Shown here: piece by piece, positions 1 to 5,139 of the stretch
How the letters are laid out: every line of letters starts with the position of its first letter
How positions within the stretch are numbered: the first letter of the stretch is position 1
DNA from: an uncultured Bacteroides sp.
Lineage (GTDB): Bacteria > Bacteroidota > Bacteroidia > Bacteroidales > Bacteroidaceae
Reading direction: 5' to 3'
Length of the DNA: 8,491 nucleotides
Assembly: GCA_900557355.1 (NCBI GenBank)
Contig: USSR01000277.1
Coordinates: 1-8,491 of the forward strand
Program-made: the position numbers and the translations under genes
The notes under the pieces: model-generated
What the model was told of the DNA's origin: nothing
The model's database searches: none
What the model saw: the letters and a program-made list of their open reading frames with translations, nothing else

Positions 1-401
1 AAACACTGATAAGAGTCTGGAACAAACGTGATGAGTGGACGCAATTCGGTTCTATCGAGGCCTATTGCTTGACAGTGGCAAAGAACCTGGCGATAGACCG
101 TAGCGAAAGAAAAGACGCTCAGACCGTGGAACTGACACCTGAAATGGATCAGGCCTCCGGAGCATCCAACCCTTATGATCATCTGGTGGATAAAGAGCAA
201 ATGACCCTTATCCATCGTCTGGTCAATGAGCTTCCCGATAAACAAAGGCTGATTATGCAGCTTCGGGATATAGAGGGTAAGAGTTATAAAGAAATCGCGG
301 TCGTCCTGCATTTGACGGAGGAACAGGTAAAAGTGAACCTCTTCAGGGCGAGGCAAAAAGTGAAACAACGGTATTTAGATATAGATGGTTATGGACTGTA
401 A
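1..401 (+). CDS. ECF-type RNA polymerase sigma-70 factor, 5' end missing
   Basis: The reading frame is open from base 3 to the stop at 399-401 and gives 132 residues, so the gene begins upstream of the window. The TTG at 69 is not the start, because sigma-type sequence continues in frame before it. The first visible residues (TLIRVWNKRDEW, then AYCLTVAKNLAIDRSERK) look like sigma regions 2.2-2.4, which bind core polymerase and the -10 element. Region 4 follows (roughly bases 225-385) with LPDKQRLIMQLRDIEGKSY and then KEIAVVLHLTEEQVKVNLFR, a helix-turn-helix that reads the -35 element, ending in the usual arginine/lysine-rich helix. By family knowledge it directs transcription of a small regulon. 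It overlaps the next gene by 11-17 bases, which implies translational coupling with a likely regulator. The regulon cannot be deduced from this window. Confidence 0.93.
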   Translation, partial: TLIRVWNKRDEWTQFGSIEAYCLTVAKNLAIDRSERKDAQTVELTPEMDQASGASNPYDHLVDKEQMTLIHRLVNELPDKQRLIMQLRDIEGKSYKEIAVVLHLTEEQVKVNLFRARQKVKQRYLDIDGYGL

Positions 402-873
402 ATATATAGAACAACTTTTGGAACGTTACTGGCAGTGTGAGACTTCCCTTGAGGAAGAAGCGCAGTTGCGTGCTTTTTTTAATGGAAGCGACGTTCCAGA
501 GCATTTGCTTCGTTACAAAGACTTGTTCGTATATCAGCAACTGCAACAGGAAGTGGGATTGGGAGCAGATTTCGATGCCCGTGTGCTTGCAGAAGTGGAG
601 ACTCCGGTGGTAAAGGCGAAACGCCTGACGCTTACCGCACGTTTCGTTCCACTGTTCAAGGCCGCCGCAGTAGTGGCAGTGGTACTTTCATTAGGGAATG
701 TGATGCAACATTCATTCTATAGTGATATAAAAGAAGTGGCCGCAGTCGATACGATAGGCAAACAAATTACCGCACCTTCGGTAGCTCTCTCGGGAGACGT
801 GACGATTACCCATGAACAACAGATTCTGGATAGTCTGCAACGGGTAGACAAGAAGGTGGAACTGAAAAAGTAA
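391..873 (+). CDS. Small single-pass membrane protein, probable anti-sigma-type regulator
   Basis: This 160-residue protein starts inside the 3' end of the sigma gene. I chose the ATG at 391 (MDCKYIEQLLERYW) because the recalled Bacteroides relatives begin this way; the ATG at 385 would add only two residues. From 391, residues 1-84 form an acidic, helix-rich cytoplasmic head (CETSLEEEAQLRAFF), residues about 85-105 are a hydrophobic helix (FKAAAVVAVVLSLGN), and the rest would lie in the periplasm, ending in a charged lysine-rich tail. The layout fits a membrane anti-sigma factor, and the overlap with the sigma gene supports that. The usual zinc-binding HxxxCxxC motif is absent; the head has only two well-separated cysteines (residues 3 and 16). 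The anti-sigma role is inferred from position and topology, not from a recognised domain. Confidence 0.8.
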   Translation: MDCKYIEQLLERYWQCETSLEEEAQLRAFFNGSDVPEHLLRYKDLFVYQQLQQEVGLGADFDARVLAEVETPVVKAKRLTLTARFVPLFKAAAVVAVVLSLGNVMQHSFYSDIKEVAAVDTIGKQITAPSVALSGDVTITHEQQILDSLQRVDKKVELKK

Positions 874-913
874 CGTTTTCATTTGCTTTTAAAATAACAT
901 TTTCATTTGCTTT
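871..913 (+). repeat. Two-copy direct repeat just after the anti-sigma-like gene
   Basis: TAACGTTTTCATTTGCTTT (871-889) is followed by TAACATTTTCATTTGCTTT (895-913). The copies are 19 bases long, differ at one position and start 24 bases apart. The first copy includes the stop codon of the upstream gene. It is probably a local duplication in the 3' untranslated region; I see no function. Confidence 0.6.
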
Positions 914-1010
914 AAACATAAATATAGTTAGTGTGCTTTATTAAAACAACAAATTGAGGCTGTGAAGTTTCAATTCTCTCAAATTCTTATAAAAACTAAC
1001 TAAGATAGAT

Positions 1011-1041
1011 GGGACGCCGCGAGATGCAGCGTCCCTTTTAT
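1011..1041 (+). terminator. Rho-independent terminator of the sigma/anti-sigma operon
   Basis: GGGACGCCGC (1011-1020) pairs with GCAGCGTCCC (1026-1035) around the loop GAGAT with a single C/A mismatch, and TTTTATTTG follows. It sits 137 bases after the anti-sigma-like stop. On the opposite strand the mismatch becomes a G-U pair, but the T run there is weaker, so it acts best on the + strand and may be partly bidirectional. Confidence 0.75.
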
Positions 1042-1060
1042 TTGCAAGCTCATCACGGTC

Positions 1061-1098
1061 GTACAAAAACAACGAAGGGCTTCCTCACGGAAACCCTT
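1061..1098 (-). terminator. Rho-independent terminator of the DUF2807 gene
   Basis: Read on the minus strand, AAGGGTTTCC and GGAAGCCCTT enclose the loop GTGA (bases 1098-1075) and are followed by CGTTGTTTTTGTAC. The single imperfect position is a U-G wobble in minus-strand RNA but a C/A mismatch in + strand RNA, so the hairpin is built for the minus strand. It lies about 55 bases past the stop of the gene ending at 1152, facing the + strand terminator at 1011-1041. Confidence 0.72.
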
Positions 1099-1151
1099 GC
1101 GTTTAGTGTGTTAGAAAAAACTTTTTCCTATAGTAGTTGTAAGAGAGAATT

Positions 1152-2042
1152 TTAAAGTTTGTACAAGCTCTTCTTCGGGTAATCCAATTCAGGATTGCCT
1201 TTGTAACCTACCTTGCCGCTACCGCTGGTGCGTACTTTCAGGAATTCGGTAGCAAAACATTTAATATTGCCCGAACCTGATACACTGGCGGAAACGCGCT
1301 GGGCTTCATAGCCTTCTGTGAAGAGGTCACCCGAACCTGCTACACTGTAAGAAGCGGTTTGAGTAGTTCCGGTAATGGTAGCCGAACCTGATCCGGCAAT
1401 GCTTGCTTCCGTGCCTGCGGCAGTTACATTCTTCAATACCATGTCACCCGATCCGGCAACAGAAACTTTCAGATTGTTGCAAGTGATGTTATTTGCATTG
1501 ATATCGCCTGAACCGGCTACGGATACCTTCATATCATTACATTTAATGCCACTACCTTTGATGTCTCCCGAACCTGCAACATTGATTGTCAGGTTATCAT
1601 CGGTCTGAAGACCATTCTTCAGGAAAATATCACCTGAACCTGCAACCGAAATGCCATTCAACATTTCAGCGGATACGCGTACATCCAATTTTTTATAAGA
1701 TACATTGACGTTCTTCTTGAAACCGATATATAAGGTGTTATCCTTTACCTTGATATCCAGTAAGTCTATAATGTTGTCCGAAGTGTAGACTTCTACTCCA
1801 GGACGTCCCGATTTTTGGGTAAACGTAACATCCGGACTGCCGGCTACACTAATTTTCTTGAAGTTGTCTACCTTGATGTCCTTGGTTACATAATTATTGC
1901 TGGCTACTACTTTCTTATTGCTCCAGTTACCGGAACTGTAGTTCTTGCTTTGTGAACACGCTGTTGTACTGAAGATTAAACAGATACATGTGATAAGACT
2001 TGCTAACTTTCTCATAACTTTTTTAGTTTTATAATTATTCAT
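1152..2042 (-). CDS. DUF2807 / head-GIN-domain protein, secreted or lipoprotein, with GSGD repeats
   Basis: This 296-residue envelope protein has an N-terminal signal: residues 10-28 (MRKLASLITCICLIFSTTA) run into Cys29, giving a weak lipobox (TTAC), so a lipoprotein is likely but not certain. The ATG at 2042 is the first start; the ATG at 2015 would give a more standard 20-residue signal and follows an A-rich stretch. Residues about 55-125 carry the conserved entry strands of the DUF2807 fold (ISVAGSPDVTF). From residue 131 a repeat of the type SVAGSGDI recurs, with its glycine at 135, 157, 177, 197, 217, 236, 256 and 274, a period near 20 residues that fits rungs of a beta-helix. Family members are called putative autotransporter adhesins, but that role is unproven. 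It converges on the sigma operon and is divergent from the metallopeptidase gene. No TAnnTTTG promoter was found upstream. Confidence 0.88.
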   Translation of the reverse strand: MNNYKTKKVMRKLASLITCICLIFSTTACSQSKNYSSGNWSNKKVVASNNYVTKDIKVDNFKKISVAGSPDVTFTQKSGRPGVEVYTSDNIIDLLDIKVKDNTLYIGFKKNVNVSYKKLDVRVSAEMLNGISVAGSGDIFLKNGLQTDDNLTINVAGSGDIKGSGIKCNDMKVSVAGSGDINANNITCNNLKVSVAGSGDMVLKNVTAAGTEASIAGSGSATITGTTQTASYSVAGSGDLFTEGYEAQRVSASVSGSGNIKCFATEFLKVRTSGSGKVGYKGNPELDYPKKSLYKL

Positions 2043-2221
2043 ATATATTATTTCTGTTTACCTATTAGACGTGAGTTACTTAAAAAAAGTTGCATGTTTC
2101 TTTCTCTTTTTTCAGAAACTTTTTAGTGAACGTCCAGTCATGTTATATAAGTCAATATTCATGCCAAACCTATAAAGTGCTGATACATAGAGTGTCTTCT
2201 TTTGAAGCATGTGTTCATTTT

Positions 2222-2235
2222 CGGACACTTGTCCG
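2222..2235. other. Perfect 14-base dyad upstream of the metallopeptidase
   Basis: CGGACA (2222-2227) and TGTCCG (2230-2235) form a perfect inverted repeat around CT, followed by TTTTT. It may be a protein-binding site or a short attenuator-like hairpin (5-bp stem, 4-base loop, T5). It lies in the 273-base gap between divergent genes, where I see no other gene and no clear TAnnTTTG promoter; TATATTCG at 2258-2265 is one base off. Confidence 0.35.
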
Positions 2236-2315
2236 TTTTTGGTTGCCCGATCACTTGTATATTCGGATGATATTTCGTTCATTTGTCTGTTTATTCATTG
2301 GGAGATTTTATTGTT

Positions 2316-3014
2316 TTGGAAAATGTATTGGAAGATAATGAACTTGGGCGTTTCCTTATTAAGGTGAATACCCGTGCCCGGCGCCTGACTTTCCGTACGC
2401 GGGAAGATGCCGTCTATGTAACCGTTCCGCCCGGAACTACGATGAAAGAGGTGAAGAGTGCAATAGAACAGTTGCGTCCCCGTTTGCGGATAGCCCGTAA
2501 AAAGCGTACCCGTCCTTTGATAGACTTGAACTTCCGGATAGATACGGAGTTCTTCAAGCTAAGTCTTGTAAGCGGACAGCGTGAACGTTTTCTTTCGCGT
2601 TCCGAACTGGGCGAGATGCAGATCATTTGTCCTCCGGGAGCCGATTTCTCGGATGAAGGATTACAGGCATGGTTGCGTAAAGTCATTGAAGAAGCCTTGC
2701 GGCGTAATGCGAAGATTATTCTTCCACCCCGTCTGTATATGCTTTCGCAAAAGCATAACCTGCCTTATCAAAGTGTGAAGATCAATTCCAGCTGTGGACG
2801 TTGGGGCAGCTGCTCGGCGCGGCGTAACATAAATCTTTCTTTCTATCTGGTCTTACTTCCGAAGCACTTGATAGACTATGTGCTCTTACATGAATTGTCT
2901 CATACTCGCGAAATGAACCATGGAGAGTGTTTCTGGGCACTTCTCGACGAACTGACGGAAGGAAAAGCCCAGGCATTGCGGAAAGAGCTGAAACAATACC
3001 GCACAGAAATATAG
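2316..3014 (+). CDS. YgjP-like zinc metallopeptidase (DUF45 / M48-type)
   Basis: The predicted metal-dependent hydrolase has the family signature: KINSSCGRWGSCSARRNINL, then LLHELSHTREMNHGECFW. From the start used here, HELSH is at residues 192-196 and the third ligand His is at 202, so the zinc ligands and the catalytic glutamate (193) are intact. The N-terminal half (VNTRARRLTFRTREDAVYVT) is the usual beta-rich YgjP entry. There is no signal peptide, so it should be cytoplasmic; the substrate is unknown. No ATG lies between the in-frame stop at 2268 and the conserved domain. I chose the TTG at 2316 (MENVLEDNELGRF, 232 residues) because it matches the normal family start and has GGGAG 11 bases upstream. 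The TTG at 2283 would give 243 residues. The gene appears monocistronic and is followed by an unusual hairpin. Confidence 0.9.
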   Translation: MENVLEDNELGRFLIKVNTRARRLTFRTREDAVYVTVPPGTTMKEVKSAIEQLRPRLRIARKKRTRPLIDLNFRIDTEFFKLSLVSGQRERFLSRSELGEMQIICPPGADFSDEGLQAWLRKVIEEALRRNAKIILPPRLYMLSQKHNLPYQSVKINSSCGRWGSCSARRNINLSFYLVLLPKHLIDYVLLHELSHTREMNHGECFWALLDELTEGKAQALRKELKQYRTEI

Positions 3015-3021
3015 GATCGTC

Positions 3022-3065
3022 TTACCTACTCCCTACCTACTCCTTACTTACTCCTTACCTCCTCC
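3022..3065 (+). repeat. Four tandem copies of an 11-bp pyrimidine-rich unit
   Basis: TTACCTACTCC at 3022-3032 is followed without gaps by CTACCTACTCC, TTACTTACTCC and TTACCTCCTCC. Each later copy differs from the first at one base. The tract begins 7 bases after the metallopeptidase stop and has only Watson-strand pyrimidines plus A. After a 14-base spacer, 3080-3112 holds three degenerate copies of the reverse complement. Confidence 0.85.
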
Positions 3066-3113
3066 TTGCTATAGAACAGGGAGAAGGTGGGGAGTGGATG
3101 AGAGGTCGGTGAG
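3032..3113 (+). other. Long imperfect RNA hairpin in the 3' UTR of the metallopeptidase gene
   Basis: Bases 3032-3066 can pair with 3079-3113 across a 12-base loop. By my count there are 22 Watson-Crick pairs, 8 T-G wobbles and 5 mismatches in 35 positions. The best part is 3051-3066 with 3079-3094. Every wobble has T on the left arm and G on the right, so the fold is stable only in + strand RNA. There is no T run directly after it (a TTTT comes at 3137), so it may protect the transcript's 3' end or help termination rather than be a classic terminator. Confidence 0.55.
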
Positions 3114-3141
3114 ACTTAGTAATACAGTGGGTATAGTTTTC

Positions 3142-3540
3142 TTATTTCTGTGACAACTGTTTTACTTCCTCATTTTCTTTCTCAAAACGATAGGTTCCCC
3201 CTCTTTCGCTTAGTTCGAACAAGGAAAGTTTTTCGGTTTTATTATCCACAATAAACAGTGCGCTCTGTTCAGCAAAGCGTTTCACATCAATGCTGAATGG
3301 TTCTTCTGTTATTTTTTTGTTCACCAGTACGCTGTCATTAATCATTAGTGATAAGGAATCTCCTACAAATCCTTTCGTTAATGTAATGGTATATGTTTCA
3401 ATGAAATTCCGGTCTTCATCTTTCTTTTTATCCAGACGCAGACTCATGTAAACGAAGATGACGACTACGAAAATAACAGCAAAAGCCAGGATGCCGTTGC
3501 CTACCATAAACTGTTTGTTAGTATTCAGACGATGTGCCAT
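3142..3540 (-). CDS. Small single-pass membrane protein of unknown family
   Basis: This 132-residue protein is not one I recognise. It has a short basic N-terminus, one strong transmembrane helix at residues about 15-34 (NGILAFAVIFVVVIFVYMSL), then a basic stop-transfer stretch (RLDKKKDEDR). The remainder is a mostly beta-type soluble domain (residues 45-120) that contains ITLTKGFVGDSLSLMINDSV and ends in a glutamate/lysine-rich tail. The start at 3540 is preferred over any upstream start: the frame stays open to 4053, but that extension is not protein-like, and a promoter at 3566-3599 would start the RNA about 20 bases before this ATG. It converges on the metallopeptidase gene and is divergent from the beta-propeller operon. 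The domain shape hints at an envelope anchor, but no function can be assigned. Confidence 0.8.
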   Translation of the reverse strand: MAHRLNTNKQFMVGNGILAFAVIFVVVIFVYMSLRLDKKKDEDRNFIETYTITLTKGFVGDSLSLMINDSVLVNKKITEEPFSIDVKRFAEQSALFIVDNKTEKLSLFELSERGGTYRFEKENEEVKQLSQK

Positions 3541-3796
3541 AAAGTTTGAAGTTTTAAGAAAGGTACAAATGTAACGAATAAATGCTATATGGGGCAAAAG
3601 TTTGGGATATTTGTGATTTGCCTGTTTGATAAGTGGTTTGTGATATGCTATTTTACTTATATTTATTCTTTCAAGGTAAATAAATGCGATATATTGGTTA
3701 GTTGTCTGATATTTCTTTATACCTTGCAGAGCGATCTTCTTAGATCTATCAAATACAAAATAATTCATGATGTTGTTAACTTTAAAATCGTTGGGT
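3541..3796. other. Divergent intergenic region with three TTTGxGAT motifs and a GATCT dyad
   Basis: This 256-base AT-rich gap separates two divergent genes. Besides the minus-strand promoter, it holds TTTGGGAT (3601-3608), TTTGTGAT (3610-3617) and TTTGTGAT (3637-3644), and an inverted repeat GATCT-TCTT-AGATC (3733-3746) about 50 bases before the lipoprotein start. No full TAnnTTTG site was found for the + strand operon. The open frames here do not look like protein. Confidence 0.4.
3566..3599 (-). promoter_or_regulatory. Bacteroides-type promoter for the small membrane protein
   Basis: On the minus strand, TTTTG (3599-3595) is followed after 21 bases by TACATTTG (3573-3566), an exact match to the Bacteroides -7 form TAnnTTTG with a -33 TTTG. 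The start of transcription would be near 3560, giving a leader of about 20 bases before the ATG at 3540. Confidence 0.7.
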
Positions 3797-5119
3797 ATGA
3801 AAAAATATTTATTACTTATATTTTTATTGTTGGGGTGTAGTTCCGGTAATAATACGAGCGAAACGGGCGATGTTCCTGTAATCAATCTTTCAGATAAGGT
3901 ATCGGAAGTTCCTTCTTTACCTTTGAGTGAGGCAGCTGTAAAGCTTGAGGTAATACCTCTGGAAGTAACGGATGAGGCTTTGCTCAGTGGAATAAACCAC
4001 TTGAGGGTGACAGACCATGATATCTGGGTAAGTATAAATAAGAGCCAGTACATTTATCGTTTTTCCCGCACGGGTAAATATTTGGGAAAAGTGGGAAAGA
4101 TAGGACAAGGACCACAAGAATATATACGGATGAGTGATTTTATTATAGATGATGAACGACAGGAAGTGTATATTATAACCACAGTAAGCGGAATTAAAGT
4201 GTACGATTTCGAGGGTAATTATAAAAGAGATGCCACTAAACAAAAGCTATTCATGGATGAGGAGTTTTCTGCTAACAATTGCAAATTAATATTTCATCAT
4301 CAGTCGTTTTTCCTAAGCCAGAATCTTTGTGTAATTAAACCGATAGATAACCCTAAAGATTCATTATGGTCAATTGCGCTTGTGGACAGTGCTTTTAGTA
4401 AAGAAAAGATTTTTAAAAATCCGGCACATATAGGAAGAGAGGAACAAATAGTGGAGCATCGTGGCAAACCGGAACAATATGATATGGTGAACTATTGGTG
4501 TGAATATGACAACTGTTTTGATATGTACGGTGGAGAATTGACATTGAAATATGCAGATACGGATACTATTTATCAATATGACGTGGAAGAGAGAGAATTT
4601 ATTCCACAATATTCTATCTTCACAAGAGAAGAGAAAGGGGAGTATGAAACTACTCATCTGTTTGTTAAAGACAAAAAGGATTTTAATTGTTTTTCTATCC
4701 GTTCTTATTTTTCCTGTCGGGACTTTATCTATTTGATAGGTAGTAAAGGCAAAGAGGTCTATACGTTTTGCTACGATAAAAGAGATGGAAGCGTAAGAAA
4801 AGAAGTGCAAGAAAGTGAATTTGGAGAATATAACTCTTCGTGGTGGATCAGGTGGTTTTCTAAACCATACCTTTATTTGAGTTGTCCGTTTGTCCTTGAA
4901 AACGATTTCGTTGGCGGAGACTTTACAGTAGATTATCGTTCTTGCGGCAAATACTGGATTGATGTATTGGAACCGGGCAGCAAAGACAATTGGATTGATG
5001 TGGAGCAGATAAAAGCCTCTACCTTATGCGATGAAAACAGAAAGCAGGATTTTGCCAAAGTGCTGGAAAATGTGGATGAAGACAGTAATCCGATATTGAT
5101 GATTGCTACATTAAAATAA
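3797..5119 (+). CDS. Six-bladed beta-propeller lipoprotein (DUF5128-like)
   Basis: This 440-residue envelope protein begins with a clear lipoprotein signal: MKKYLLLIFLLLGC, with the acylated cysteine at residue 14. I chose the ATG at 3797 because it gives this compact signal; the ATG at 3767 adds ten residues that would push the signal inward. Residues about 65-130 show the propeller blade signature (IYRFSRTGKYLGKVGKIGQG, then PQEYIRMSDFIIDDE), which is typical of Bacteroides six-bladed beta-propeller proteins, and further blade-like strands continue to the C-terminus (YIDV/YLIG-type strands near residues 310-345). These proteins are usually of unknown ligand and are thought to lie on the cell surface or in the periplasm. 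It is 20 bases ahead of the TPR regulator and very probably cotranscribed, so it may feed a signal to that protein or act with it; this is inference. Confidence 0.88.
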   Translation: MKKYLLLIFLLLGCSSGNNTSETGDVPVINLSDKVSEVPSLPLSEAAVKLEVIPLEVTDEALLSGINHLRVTDHDIWVSINKSQYIYRFSRTGKYLGKVGKIGQGPQEYIRMSDFIIDDERQEVYIITTVSGIKVYDFEGNYKRDATKQKLFMDEEFSANNCKLIFHHQSFFLSQNLCVIKPIDNPKDSLWSIALVDSAFSKEKIFKNPAHIGREEQIVEHRGKPEQYDMVNYWCEYDNCFDMYGGELTLKYADTDTIYQYDVEEREFIPQYSIFTREEKGEYETTHLFVKDKKDFNCFSIRSYFSCRDFIYLIGSKGKEVYTFCYDKRDGSVRKEVQESEFGEYNSSWWIRWFSKPYLYLSCPFVLENDFVGGDFTVDYRSCGKYWIDVLEPGSKDNWIDVEQIKASTLCDENRKQDFAKVLENVDEDSNPILMIATLK

Positions 5120-5139
5120 GGAAGAATAGTCAATAGAAT

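Noticed and set aside
952..975. AATTGA...TCAATT inverted repeat after the anti-sigma-like gene.
   Set aside because: Only six AT-rich pairs around a 12-base loop, easily expected by chance.
1009..1155. A 48-codon open frame starting MGRREMQRPFYLQ on the + strand.
   Set aside because: It runs through both terminator hairpins and into the end of the DUF2807 gene, its coding content is explained by the hairpin bases, and it has no sensible leader.
1375..1608. A + strand open frame rich in SPEPAT-type repeats.
   Set aside because: It is the antisense shadow of the GSGD repeats of the DUF2807 gene.
2090..2338. An 82-residue open frame between the DUF2807 and metallopeptidase genes.
   Set aside because: It is rich in Phe, Cys and Arg with no pattern, and overlaps the metallopeptidase start in another frame.
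3767..3796. An earlier ATG for the beta-propeller lipoprotein.
   Set aside because: It adds ten residues before a complete lipoprotein signal that begins at 3797.
3541..4053. An N-terminal extension of the minus-strand membrane protein (open to 4053).
   Set aside because: It overlaps the signal peptide region of the beta-propeller gene, reads as low-complexity AT-rich translation, and lies upstream of the promoter at 3566-3599.
4370..4810. A 146-residue minus-strand open frame.
   Set aside because: It lies wholly opposite the beta-propeller coding region and has no domain-like pattern.
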